Shown piece after piece: positions 28,203 through 36,641 of a stretch of DNA of 64,000 nt. Positions within the stretch are counted from its first letter, which is position 1; each line of letters starts with the position of its first letter. The notes beneath the pieces were generated by a model. That model was not told the DNA's origin. It was given only the letters and a program-made list of their open reading frames with translations, and searched no databases. Position numbers and translations under genes: made by a program. The stretch comes from Acidithiobacillus sp. HP-2 (GTDB lineage Bacteria; Pseudomonadota; Gammaproteobacteria; Acidithiobacillales; Acidithiobacillaceae): NCBI RefSeq assembly GCF_015100155.1, contig NZ_JACKZA010000004.1, positions 1 through 64,000 of the forward strand. Reading direction: 5' to 3'.

Positions 28203-29027
28203 TTGCGAAGCGCGGATCATGACCCAGGCTTTCCGGTCTATCGGGTGACAGCGGGTTTTGACCGTTTTCGCTGGATGGGGCCTGCTTTGGCGGGCCTGAT
28301 ATTTGTCTTTTTGCTGGCACCCTTTGCGGCGTTGATATTTGCGACTGACTGGCATGATTTTCATTTTGCCGAAGGGGATCTCGGGGCAATCCGGACATCC
28401 TTACTTTACAGTATGCTGGCGCTAATCATTTCCGTGCTGGCCGGAACCCCTCTGGCCTGGTGGCTGGCGCGCGGGCAGGGACGTGGTAAGTGGTTTTTTG
28501 ATGCCCTGCTGATGTTGCCCCTGCTGACGCCGCCTCTGGCCTTGGGTATCTTGCTGAGCAGTTTTTATGGTCCCTATTCACCGGTAGGTAGCCTGTTCAG
28601 CCACGCGGGCATCTACCTCACCAATACGGCTCCGGCGTTTATCCTCGCCCAGATTTATGGTGCCATGCCTTATTACATCATCGCAGCGCGGGCAGCGTTT
28701 GAAGGCGTTCCCCGCGAACTGGAGCAAATCAGCCGGACATTGGGGCGCAACCGATTTCAGACTTTTTGGCGGGTCACCTTACCGTTGGCGCGCATTGGTT
28801 TGTCAGCCGGGGTGGCCCTGGCCTGGGTACGGGCCATGGGTGAGTTTGGCATTGTGTTGATTGTGGCGTATTTCCCTGAGGGAATTCCGGTCAAATTGTG
28901 GGTCAATTTGCAGGATATCGGTCTCAGTGCAGTTTACCCCTTGCTGTGGATATTTTTTCTGGTGGCTGTTCCCTTGCCGCTCTGGATTGGTTTGCGCGCC
29001 CGGCGGCAGACGCAGGCCATGTTTTGA
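28203..29027 (+). CDS. modB: Molybdate/sulfate-type ABC transporter permease
   Basis: About 274 residues with five to six membrane helices. The EAA loop that docks on the ATPase is GVPRELEQISRTLGRNRFQT; FGIVLIVAYFPEGIPVKLWV is typical of molybdate and tungstate permeases. Start chosen at a TTG at 28203 preceded by GGGGAGGGG; a TTG at 28149 in the same frame is possible but almost coincides with the transcription start. No periplasmic binding protein gene is adjacent. The symbol rests on similarity to ModB; tungstate or sulfate are alternatives. Confidence 0.8.
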   Translation: MRSADHDPGFPVYRVTAGFDRFRWMGPALAGLIFVFLLAPFAALIFATDWHDFHFAEGDLGAIRTSLLYSMLALIISVLAGTPLAWWLARGQGRGKWFFDALLMLPLLTPPLALGILLSSFYGPYSPVGSLFSHAGIYLTNTAPAFILAQIYGAMPYYIIAARAAFEGVPRELEQISRTLGRNRFQTFWRVTLPLARIGLSAGVALAWVRAMGEFGIVLIVAYFPEGIPVKLWVNLQDIGLSAVYPLLWIFFLVAVPLPLWIGLRARRQTQAMF

Positions 29028-30055
29028 AGCAATCTGCTCCCGCCCTGCACATTCGTTGTCGGATGCAGCAGCCTCTTGCCCTGGATATTAGCCTTCAAGT
29101 AAGAGGTTTCACCGTCCTGCTGGGGGTTTCCGGTGTGGGTAAATCGTCGCTGCTGAAGGCCATTGCCGGTTTGCTCCCGGCCCGGGTCAGTCCTTACGGA
29201 GATCTGATGGTAGAGCAACGTCCCATTGCTTATTTGCCCCAAGGATATGCGCTTTTCCCACACCTGCGGGCCTGGGAAAATGTCGCATTTCCCTTGCCGC
29301 GCTCTGCACATCGCCGTACGGATGCTTTGGTCTTGCTCCAACGGGTTGGTCTTGAAGATTTGGCGAATCGGTTTCCGTCTGAACTTTCCGGAGGCCAGAA
29401 ACAGCGGGTGGCCCTGGCGCGGGCGCTGGCACGAAAACCTCAATTATTACTGCTGGATGAGCCCACTTCAGCGCTGGATATGGCGACCAGGGACGAGGTA
29501 CTGGATGAATTGGTACGGGAGGTTCACGAATTCGGGATTCCTGTACTGGCGGTCAGTCATGACCCTCATCTGGCGATGCTGGCGGACCATATGGCTATTT
29601 TGCGCGATGGCCGTATTGTCCAGGAAGACACCCCCGCCGAAGTGTTTGCGCGGCCGCGTCATGTCGCTTCAGCCCGATTACTGGGTTTCCGTAATTTTCT
29701 ATCAGGTCGGGTGGTTGACTCGGATGATGAATCACATCTGCAGGTAGCAGGTCCCGATTGGCAGTTGCAGGCCGATTGGCAGGCTGGTCTGTCGGTGGGG
29801 ACTTCAGTACAACTGGCTTTGCGCGCTGAGGATATCTACCTGCAAGATGCGGGGGCAGCGCATTTTTGTCCCAATCATCTGTCGGTGCAGGTCAAGGCTT
29901 GCCGAAAAGAAGGTCTGAGCATGCGCCTTTATCTGGAAGGGCCTACCTCCCTGGAAATGCTGTTGCCCCGCCACCAGGCCGAAGCCGCACAGATCACCGT
30001 GGGAAACTTCCTCAAAGTCTGCGTGCAACCCCGGCATCTGCAGATAATCCGTTGA
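29024..30055 (+). CDS. modC: Molybdate-type ABC transporter ATP-binding protein
   Basis: About 343 residues. Walker A is GVSGVGKSSLL, the signature [15 protein letters not shown] and Walker B LLLLDEPTSALD. The C-terminal 90 residues form the TOBE/Mop domain seen in ModC-type ATPases. The likely start is a TTG overlapping the modB stop (29024); an ATG at 29063 would delete the first strand of the ATPase (KQSAPALHIRC). With ModB it should import an oxyanion. Its stop overlaps the -35 of the rpsT promoter. Confidence 0.85.
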   Translation: MKQSAPALHIRCRMQQPLALDISLQVRGFTVLLGVSGVGKSSLLKAIAGLLPARVSPYGDLMVEQRPIAYLPQGYALFPHLRAWENVAFPLPRSAHRRTDALVLLQRVGLEDLANRFPSELSGGQKQRVALARALARKPQLLLLDEPTSALDMATRDEVLDELVREVHEFGIPVLAVSHDPHLAMLADHMAILRDGRIVQEDTPAEVFARPRHVASARLLGFRNFLSGRVVDSDDESHLQVAGPDWQLQADWQAGLSVGTSVQLALRAEDIYLQDAGAAHFCPNHLSVQVKACRKEGLSMRLYLEGPTSLEMLLPRHQAEAAQITVGNFLKVCVQPRHLQIIR

Positions 30056-30080
30056 CAATGCTGCAGGAAAGGGTCAAAAT
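30052..30080 (+). promoter_or_regulatory. Promoter of rpsT
   Basis: A perfect TTGACA (30052-30057), overlapping the modC stop codon, and a CAAAAT -10 (30075-30080) with a 17-bp spacer. They lie 55 bp upstream of rpsT. Confidence 0.6.
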
Positions 30081-30135
30081 CCGCAGCTTCAAATTTCAGC
30101 AGTAATCAGCTACGCAAAGACACGGAGAGTAAAAC

Positions 30136-30414
30136 TTGGCGAATACAGCTCAGGCGCGCAAGCGCGTGTTACAAAACGAAAACCACCGCTTGCGCAATGC
30201 CAGCATGCGTTCACGCCTGCGTACCTACGTGAAGAAGGTGCTCAAGGCCGTCCACGCTGGTAATCAGGAAGAAGCCCGCGTGGCCCTGCATGCCGCAGAA
30301 TCGGTCATCGACAAGACTGCCGGTAAGGGTATCGTTCATCCTAACGCTGCTGCACGTACCAAGAGCCGTCTTTCTGCACGCGTCAAGGCGATGGCTAGCG
30401 TCTCCGCACACTGA
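30136..30414 (+). CDS. rpsT: 30S ribosomal protein S20
   Basis: 92 residues, strongly basic and helical (ANTAQARKRVLQNENHRLRN; DKTAGKGIVHPNAAARTKSR), binding 16S rRNA in the small subunit. The start codon is TTG, preceded by GGAGAG. A UUG start is also used by E. coli rpsT, where it is part of translational autoregulation, so the rare start may be conserved for that reason (inference). Monocistronic, with its own promoter and terminator. Confidence 0.97.
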   Translation: MANTAQARKRVLQNENHRLRNASMRSRLRTYVKKVLKAVHAGNQEEARVALHAAESVIDKTAGKGIVHPNAAARTKSRLSARVKAMASVSAH

Positions 30415-30436
30415 TTGCAGCGCGCTGTTGTCACTG

Positions 30437-30469
30437 AAAGGGGCTGTCCATTTGTGGATGGCCCCTTTT
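30437..30469 (+). terminator. Intrinsic terminator of rpsT
   Basis: GGGGC-TG-TCCA pairs with TGGA-TG-GCCCC, allowing two wobble pairs, with a 5-nt loop, followed by TTTT. An A-run precedes it, so it could also work weakly in reverse for the rep gene. Confidence 0.8.
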
Positions 30470-30575
30470 GCGTAAGCGTCATCCGGTGGGTGTCCTGGAT
30501 GCTTTTTGTTCCTGCGATACGGTCATAGTTGCTGTAAAGCATCCGCGAACAACTGCTGACAGATGCAGAATGAGA

Positions 30576-32558
30576 TCAGTTTTTACCAAGCATTTCGCGC
30601 AGGCGGGCAAAAGCCACGGCGGGGTCCATGGTCTCTTCCTCGCTGTCTGCACCCTGCCAGTCCAGGTGTTCCTTGGGAATTTCCTGCAAAAAGCGGGAGG
30701 CCTTGGGATTGGCGTCCTGACCATAGCGCCGCCGTTTGCGGCAGCGGCTGAGGGTCAGACGGAAGCGGGCGCGGGTCATTCCCACATAAAACAAGCGCCG
30801 CTCTTCGGCGATTTGTTCCGGGGTTTCACTGTTACGATGCGGCAGTAACTCCTCTTCCGCGCCCACCAGAAACACCTGGGGAAACTCCAGGCCCTTGGCG
30901 GCATGCAGGGTCGAAAGGCGCAGCACATCCCGGTCATCGTCTTCTTCCCGCTCCAGCACATTAAACAGCATCAGCCGGTTGAGAATTTCCACCAGTGTTT
31001 GCGGGCCATCTTCCTGCTCCTGCAGTCGTTGCATCCAGGCCAACAGTTCCTGAATGTTCTCCCAGCGCCGGGCTGCATCTTTTTCATCCCCTTCATTATG
31101 CAGATAGGGCAAATAGCCAATGTCATCGGGCAGGCTTTGCAGGGCTGGCATCAGCTCCGTTTTCTGGACTTCATCAGCTTTCAGGTTGACCCATCCGGCA
31201 AAACTGCGCAGGGCGTTGCGACCCTTTTCCGGCAGTTCCAGCCCATCTTCCCAAACCGCAGCAAACAGAGACAGATTCCGGGCCTTGGCAAACTCGCCCA
31301 GTTTTTCGAGGGTGCTGCTGCCAATGCCCCGACGCGGAGTGTTGACCGCGCGCAAAAAGGCCGGATCGTCATCAGGATTACTCAGTAAACGCAAATAGGC
31401 CAGAAAATCCTTGATTTCGCTGCGCTCAAAAAACGACAGCCCACCGGAAATCTGGTAAGGAATGCGGGCATTGCGCAAAGCCGCCTCAAAAGGTCGGGAC
31501 TGATGGTTACTGCGATAAAGAATCGCATAATCCCGATACTCTCCCTGGCGCTGAAAACGGTCGCGGAGAATGGCGTTGACCACCTGTTCGGCTTCATCAC
31601 TTTCATCGGCGCAGTTCAAAACCCGGATGGGATGTCCATCCCCCAGGGTGCTCCACAGGCGTTTTTCAAAGAGATGGGGATTTTGCGCAATCACTGCGTT
31701 GGCGGACTGGAGAATACGGCCGGTAGAACGATAATTCTGCTCCAGCTTGATGACTTTCAGGGCCGGATAATCCTGCGCCAGACGATGCAGATTGTCGGCT
31801 GCAGCCCCCCGCCAGGAATAAATACTCTGATCATCATCCCCCACAGCGGTCAGATTGTGACGCACTCCCAGCAAATTGCGGATCAGGCGATACTGGGCAC
31901 CATTACTGTCCTGATACTCGTCCACCAGTAAATAACGGATACGATCCTGCCAGGCCGTGCGGGCTTCCTCGTTTTCCTGCAGCAGACGGGTAGGAAGCAG
32001 AATCAGGTCATCCAGATCTACTGCATTACAGGCACTCAGGGCACGTTGATAGGGTTTGTAGATGGCCGCTGATTCTTCCCCCAGCCGATCTTTCCCCTGC
32101 GCCTCCTGGGGCAGAAATCCGTCATTTTTAAAGCGCGAAATGCGCGCCTGAATGGCCTCTGCCAGATCGCTGGGACCATTGGCATCGCGCAGCAGGTTTC
32201 GCACCATGCTAAGGCTGTCTCCCGGATCAATGACGCTGAAGTTGTTGCGGTAACCCAGGCGTTCAATGTCCTTGCGCAAAATATCCAGGCCCAGACGATG
32301 AAAGGTGGATACCATCAGGCCCCGGCTGTTATGCCCCTGCAGGGATTGGCTGACCCGGCTTTTCATTTCGCGGGCGGCCTTGTTGGTAAAAGTCACCGCG
32401 CAAATATGTTTGGGGGCCACCTGTTGATCACGAATCAGGTGCACAATTTTACGCGTGATGACCCGGGTTTTGCCGGAACCCGCGCCAGCCAGAACCAGCA
32501 GGGGGCCATGAACATGGTGGACGGCCTCCAATTGCGGTGCATTGAGTTCATCAGCCAC
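30576..32558 (-). CDS. rep: ATP-dependent DNA helicase Rep (UvrD/Rep family)
   Basis: A 660-residue SF1A 3'-5' helicase that helps forks past protein blocks. Walker A is LAGAGSGKTRVITRKI, with Walker B LLVDEYQDSN, AVGDDDQSIYSWRGA, LEQNYRSTGRIL and motif VI VGMTRARFRLTLS. It fits Rep (RNALRSFAGWV, length about 670) better than UvrD. The start is GTG at 32558. The stop faces the rpsT terminator. It is just downstream of lgt, in the same direction. Confidence 0.92.
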   Translation of the reverse strand: MADELNAPQLEAVHHVHGPLLVLAGAGSGKTRVITRKIVHLIRDQQVAPKHICAVTFTNKAAREMKSRVSQSLQGHNSRGLMVSTFHRLGLDILRKDIERLGYRNNFSVIDPGDSLSMVRNLLRDANGPSDLAEAIQARISRFKNDGFLPQEAQGKDRLGEESAAIYKPYQRALSACNAVDLDDLILLPTRLLQENEEARTAWQDRIRYLLVDEYQDSNGAQYRLIRNLLGVRHNLTAVGDDDQSIYSWRGAAADNLHRLAQDYPALKVIKLEQNYRSTGRILQSANAVIAQNPHLFEKRLWSTLGDGHPIRVLNCADESDEAEQVVNAILRDRFQRQGEYRDYAILYRSNHQSRPFEAALRNARIPYQISGGLSFFERSEIKDFLAYLRLLSNPDDDPAFLRAVNTPRRGIGSSTLEKLGEFAKARNLSLFAAVWEDGLELPEKGRNALRSFAGWVNLKADEVQKTELMPALQSLPDDIGYLPYLHNEGDEKDAARRWENIQELLAWMQRLQEQEDGPQTLVEILNRLMLFNVLEREEDDDRDVLRLSTLHAAKGLEFPQVFLVGAEEELLPHRNSETPEQIAEERRLFYVGMTRARFRLTLSRCRKRRRYGQDANPKASRFLQEIPKEHLDWQGADSEEETMDPAVAFARLREMLGKN

Positions 32559-32587
32559 GGATCAGTAGCTCCTGAAAATATCGAAAA

Positions 32588-33427
32588 TCAGTGTTCGCTG
32601 ACGGTTTTGCTGAAGGCTGATGAGTTTGTTGCCGGCGGTGATTCGGCAAAGCCTCCCTTATACGCCCACCAGATAAGCACCGGGCCAAGAATAATCATCG
32701 GTACGGACAAGACCTGCCCCATGGTGAACGGGCCAAACACAAAACCCAACTGAATATCGGGTTGGCGGGCAAACTCAGCCACAAAGCGGAAAATCCCGTA
32801 GAACAGCACGAACATGCCGCCTATTGATCCGGCTGGGCGCGCTTTGCGGCTATAAATGGCCAGAATCAGAAACAACAACACCCCCTCCAGCAGAAATTCG
32901 TAAATCTGCGAAGGCTGGCGCGGCTGTGGTCCACCGGCAGGAAAAACCATGGCCCAAGGCAGGTGACTGACCCGGCCAAACAATTGATCGTTGATGAAAT
33001 TCGCCAAACGCCCCAGCCCCAACCCAATGGGTACTGCCGGTGCAATAAAATCGAGGGTGGGCAGAAAACTGTGATCTTGATGAGACTTGGCAAACGCCCA
33101 GCAGGCCAGTACCACGCCCAGCAGTCCGCCATGAAAGGACATGCCACCATCCCATATATACAGCATCTTGATGGGTTCACTAAGGTAGTAGGGCAGGTTA
33201 TACCAGATAATGTAACCCACCCGACCACCCAGTATGGCCCCGACTGCCACATAAAATTCCAGATCGACAACCTGTTCCTTGCGCCAGTTCCAGTGCGACA
33301 TTTTGCCGCGCCGGATCAGCCACACCGTCGCAATGACAAAGCTGATGATTTCAAGTAATCCGTACCAGTGAATGGTAATGGGACCCAGGGGAAAACCAAC
33401 GGTATTGATATCAGGAAAATGCAGCAT
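32588..33427 (-). CDS. lgt: Prolipoprotein diacylglyceryl transferase
   Basis: A 279-residue inner-membrane enzyme that transfers diacylglycerol from phosphatidylglycerol to the lipobox Cys of prolipoproteins. Seven membrane helices. HGGLLGVVLACWAFAKSH is visible, as is the Lgt signature GLGRLANFINDQLFGR with its essential Arg and Asn. Start at MLHFPDINTVG (33427); upstream residues are not part of the family. Confidence 0.96.
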   Translation of the reverse strand: MLHFPDINTVGFPLGPITIHWYGLLEIISFVIATVWLIRRGKMSHWNWRKEQVVDLEFYVAVGAILGGRVGYIIWYNLPYYLSEPIKMLYIWDGGMSFHGGLLGVVLACWAFAKSHQDHSFLPTLDFIAPAVPIGLGLGRLANFINDQLFGRVSHLPWAMVFPAGGPQPRQPSQIYEFLLEGVLLFLILAIYSRKARPAGSIGGMFVLFYGIFRFVAEFARQPDIQLGFVFGPFTMGQVLSVPMIILGPVLIWWAYKGGFAESPPATNSSAFSKTVSEH

Positions 33428-33592
33428 GGGTGTCCTCACAATTTCCCGCAACCATGGCCGAGCCACTGCCTTCTGTCAAGTTGCAGCAAGCGCCAAGAAA
33501 TCTAAACGAGCTTGGCTATTTTCGCATGGTCTTCTGTTTTGCAGGTGATTGGGGCAGAATCTCGCTTTAAAAGCCATTCAGAGGGAACCGTC

Positions 33593-33658
33593 ATGGCAGA
33601 GAACGTGGAAGTTATGAAGCTTCGTTGCCCTCCACGCGGACGGGTGGAGCCGTACTGA
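33593..33658 (+). CDS. Possible 21-codon leader ORF upstream of the amino-acid oxidase gene
   Basis: ATG at 33593, preceded by GAGGG at 8 nt, encodes MAENVEVMKLRCPPRGRVEPY. Its TGA overlaps the ATG of the next gene (TGATG), the arrangement used for translational coupling. No known family. It may be a regulatory leader or chance. Confidence 0.35.
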   Translation: MAENVEVMKLRCPPRGRVEPY

Positions 33659-34908
33659 TGGCCAATCAACACGCCGTCATCGTCCTGGGTGCCGGCATAG
33701 TCGGCGTATCCATTGCCCTGCAGTTGCAACTGCGTGGTCGGCAGACTCTACTGCTCGACCGCCAGGGTCCAGGGGAGGGGACATCATTTGGCAATGCCGG
33801 ACTGATCCAGCGTGAAGCGGTCATGCCGCATCCCTTTCCGCGTGCTCTGGCGCAGATGCTGAGTTACGCCCGCAATCGCTCGACGGAAGCCTATTATCGC
33901 GGCACCATGCTGCCCCGTCTGGCTATTCCCTTTATGCAATACTGGTACAACTCTCAGGAAGATCGGCATCGGGTCATTGCCCGCCACTATGCGGCCCTGA
34001 TTACCCATTGCCTGGATGATCATCTGGCCCTGGCCGGTCTGGCCGGAGCGACAAACCTGTTTCGTGCCGGTGGCTGGTTGCAGGTTCATGCCCATGCAGA
34101 ATCCCTGGACCATGCCCTGCAGGAAGCCGCCTACAAGGCTGAGCACTTTGGGGTCACTTATGAGGCACTGGATACGGCACAAGTGGCGCAGATGGAAGCG
34201 ACTTTGCACCCCGGCCTTGCGGGAGGTATTCACTGGACCCAACCGCTGGCCGTCACCGACCCCCACGCCCTGACTCGCGCCTATTTGAATTACTTTACCC
34301 AACTGGGCGGCGAGTTTCGCACCGGCAATGCTGAAAAAGTGCAAAAAGAACACGCGGGATGGCGCTTACAAAGTGCACACGGCCCCATAGAAGCCGCCGA
34401 ACTGGTGATTGCCCTGGGAGCCTGGTCGCCAGATATTACCCGCGCACTGGGTTTTCATCCGCCGCTTTTCGTGAAACGGGGCTACCACATGCATTACAGC
34501 CAGCCCGCTACGCCACTCTGCCACCCGGTACTGGACGCTGATCAGGGTTATGTACTGGCCCCCATGCAAAGGGGTATTCGCCTGACGACTGGCGCCGAAT
34601 TCGCCGACCGCGACGCGCCCCGTTCCGCCATTCCCCTGACCCGCGCCGAAGCGCAAGCCCGGCGACTCCTGCCCAGCCTCGGCGAACGCCTGGACCCGGA
34701 AGCCTGGCTGGGCTCACGCCCCTGCACCCCCGACATGCTGCCCATTATCGGCCCCGCCCCTGGCTACAAAGGTCTCTGGTACGCCTTTGGCCACTGTCAC
34801 CAGGGTCTGACCCTCGGCCCGACAACCGGACGCCTGCTGGCAGAAATGATGGACGGCGAAACGCCGTTTACGGATCCGGCGCCTTATCGGGCGGAGCGGT
34901 TTGTATAG
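33658..34908 (+). CDS. FAD-dependent D-amino-acid dehydrogenase/oxidase family protein
   Basis: 416 residues in the DadA/ThiO glycine-oxidase family. The N-terminal FAD-binding motif is VIVLGAGIVGVSIALQLQ with the acidic LLLDRQ end. GTSFGNAGLIQ, the substrate-domain stretch GYHMHY, and the C-terminal LPIIGPAP with FGHCHQGLTLGPTTGRLLAE close the FAD site. The gene lies 124 bp upstream of thiS-thiG, so it may be the ThiO that supplies dehydroglycine for thiazole formation; the sequence looks more DadA-like than classic ThiO. Cytosolic or membrane-associated. Confidence 0.8.
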   Translation: MANQHAVIVLGAGIVGVSIALQLQLRGRQTLLLDRQGPGEGTSFGNAGLIQREAVMPHPFPRALAQMLSYARNRSTEAYYRGTMLPRLAIPFMQYWYNSQEDRHRVIARHYAALITHCLDDHLALAGLAGATNLFRAGGWLQVHAHAESLDHALQEAAYKAEHFGVTYEALDTAQVAQMEATLHPGLAGGIHWTQPLAVTDPHALTRAYLNYFTQLGGEFRTGNAEKVQKEHAGWRLQSAHGPIEAAELVIALGAWSPDITRALGFHPPLFVKRGYHMHYSQPATPLCHPVLDADQGYVLAPMQRGIRLTTGAEFADRDAPRSAIPLTRAEAQARRLLPSLGERLDPEAWLGSRPCTPDMLPIIGPAPGYKGLWYAFGHCHQGLTLGPTTGRLLAEMMDGETPFTDPAPYRAERFV

Positions 34909-35032
34909 ATGCCATGGGGCTGAGCCAAGATCCAGCTAACTGTCAGAGGGTTTCCCATGAGATCATCATCTACCGGTGCATCTTTGCCCAGCAGGATTGA
35001 CGCCCCTGCGGGGAGGTTCTAGCATCGCAGGC

Positions 35033-35233
35033 ATGCTGATACAGGTAAATGGTGCGCCCCGTGAGGTGCCGGAGCAAATGACGGTGCTGGCGCTGCTGGC
35101 CGATTTGGGTTGGGCAGGGCGGCGGGTAGCGGTGGAGCGCAATGGCGAAATTGTGCCGCGCAGCACCCATGGCGAGGTCATGGTTGCGGCGGGTGACCGT
35201 CTGGAAATTATTCAGGCGGTAGGCGGCGGTTAA
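35033..35233 (+). CDS. thiS: Sulfur carrier protein ThiS
   Basis: 66 residues with the ubiquitin-like beta-grasp fold. It begins MLIQVNGAPREVP and ends AVGGG, the C-terminal Gly-Gly that is adenylated and thiocarboxylated to deliver sulfur for the thiazole of thiamin. Start at 35033, after a GGGGAGG site about 12 nt upstream, with a shorter gap to GCAGGC. It lies 40 nt before thiG. No thiF is adjacent; the MoeB/ThiF at 42.2-42.9 kb may activate it. Confidence 0.9.
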   Translation: MLIQVNGAPREVPEQMTVLALLADLGWAGRRVAVERNGEIVPRSTHGEVMVAAGDRLEIIQAVGGG

Positions 35234-35275
35234 TGGTTGGCGCTGCGGCATCAATCCCTATTTTGAGGTGAAATA

Positions 35276-36064
35276 ATGACCATGCATAAAGATCCCCTGG
35301 TGATCGCGGGGCGTGCGTACCATTCCAGATTGTTGGTGGGTACGGGCAAGTACAAGGATTTTGCGGAAACCCGGGCGGCCGTAGATGCGGCCGGTGCGGA
35401 AATCATTACCGTGGCGCTGCGTCGGGTGAATCTTGGCCAGGATCGGGACGCCCCCAATTTGCTGGAGTCTTTGCCTCCGGATCAATTTACCATTCTTCCC
35501 AATACGGCGGGCTGTTATACCGCTGAAGACGCCGTGCGCACCTGTCGTCTGGCCCGTGAACTGGGTGACTGGAAACTGGTCAAGCTGGAAGTCATTGGCG
35601 ATCCTCAGACCCTTTATCCAGATATGCTGCAAACCTATGAAGCGGCCAAAACCCTGGTTGCCGAGGGTTTTGAGGTGATGGTGTACAGCATGGATGATCC
35701 GGTGGCCTGCAAGGCCTTTGCGGAAATGGGCTGTGTGGCGGTGATGCCGCTGGCGGCGCCCATTGGTTCGGGGCTGGGGATTCGCAATCCCTATAATCTG
35801 CGCATTATCCTTGAACAGGCGACGGTGCCGATTCTGGTGGATGCAGGGGTGGGTACGGCCTCGGATGTGGCGGTGGCCATGGAACTGGGTTGTGATGGGG
35901 TACTCCTGAATACGGCCATTGCCGCCGCCAAGGATCCGATATTGATGGCGGAAGCCATGCGTCTGGGTGTGGATGCCGGGCGCAAGGCGTTTTTGGCAGG
36001 CCGGATGCCGCGTAAACTCTACGCCAGCGCCAGCAGTCCGGTGGAAGGAACCTTCTTTGAGTAG
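35276..36064 (+). CDS. thiG: Thiazole synthase ThiG
   Basis: A 262-residue TIM-barrel enzyme. It condenses 1-deoxy-D-xylulose 5-phosphate, dehydroglycine and ThiS-thiocarboxylate sulfur. Family marks: [40 protein letters not shown], and the C-terminal [19 protein letters not shown]. Complete and of normal length. Its stop overlaps the TTG start of the following hypothetical. Confidence 0.97.
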   Translation: MTMHKDPLVIAGRAYHSRLLVGTGKYKDFAETRAAVDAAGAEIITVALRRVNLGQDRDAPNLLESLPPDQFTILPNTAGCYTAEDAVRTCRLARELGDWKLVKLEVIGDPQTLYPDMLQTYEAAKTLVAEGFEVMVYSMDDPVACKAFAEMGCVAVMPLAAPIGSGLGIRNPYNLRIILEQATVPILVDAGVGTASDVAVAMELGCDGVLLNTAIAAAKDPILMAEAMRLGVDAGRKAFLAGRMPRKLYASASSPVEGTFFE

Positions 36065-36635
36065 CAATGACGCGCTTGAAACCGCCCGTAGCGCCCCGCT
36101 GGACCACAACTACCTGGAGCAGGTGGAGCTGCTGGTCATGGGTTCTGTCCCCGGCAGTCCCATTCCGGATTATGCCGATGATTGGGAAGAGGCAGAACGC
36201 CTGATTGCCCGCCTTGGCGACCAGGGGGTTGGGGTGCGTCTGGAGTTTATGTCCGACGAAAACGGTCAGCGCTGGCATGTGTATATGGACTGGCAGGAAC
36301 CCACCAGTCATGAGTGGCAGTTGACGGAAGTGGAAGAACCCACCGCTGCCCAGGCTGTTACCCGGGGCGCCCTGGTTTGGTATTACCAGCAGGAAATGGC
36401 CGCAGCCAGTGCCCAGCCTCCCGATGGTTGGGCGTATTTTGAGGTGGTGGAGCGTTTGGGCATGGCCCGGGACATGTTGGCCCGTTCTCTGGACGACCAT
36501 CCGGTGCTGGCCGAAGAAGAAGCGTTGATGACCCGTTATCAGGAGTTGCTGGAAAAATTTTCTGCACTTTTTGAACTGGCCAATCAGATGCTTGATCAGC
36601 GTTTGGGCGCTCCATCCCGCAGTACCATGCACTAA
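36057..36635 (+). CDS. Hypothetical acidic protein between thiG and mpl
   Basis: 192 residues, soluble, Glu/Trp-rich ([36 protein letters not shown]). I do not recognise it. Initiated from TTG at 36057, with AAGGAA 7 nt upstream, overlapping the thiG stop, so translation is coupled. The longer ATG-initiated frame would read through thiG in another phase. It sits 6 nt before mpl, so the run dadA/thiO-thiS-thiG-hyp-mpl-ubiX is probably one operon. Confidence 0.6.
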   Translation: MSSNDALETARSAPLDHNYLEQVELLVMGSVPGSPIPDYADDWEEAERLIARLGDQGVGVRLEFMSDENGQRWHVYMDWQEPTSHEWQLTEVEEPTAAQAVTRGALVWYYQQEMAAASAQPPDGWAYFEVVERLGMARDMLARSLDDHPVLAEEEALMTRYQELLEKFSALFELANQMLDQRLGAPSRSTMH

Positions 36636-36641
36636 TCCCGC

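Noticed and set aside
34909-35032. TPP riboswitch before thiS
   Set aside because: No conserved CTGAGA core or ACCC/CTGAT pairing elements were found in the 124-bp gap.
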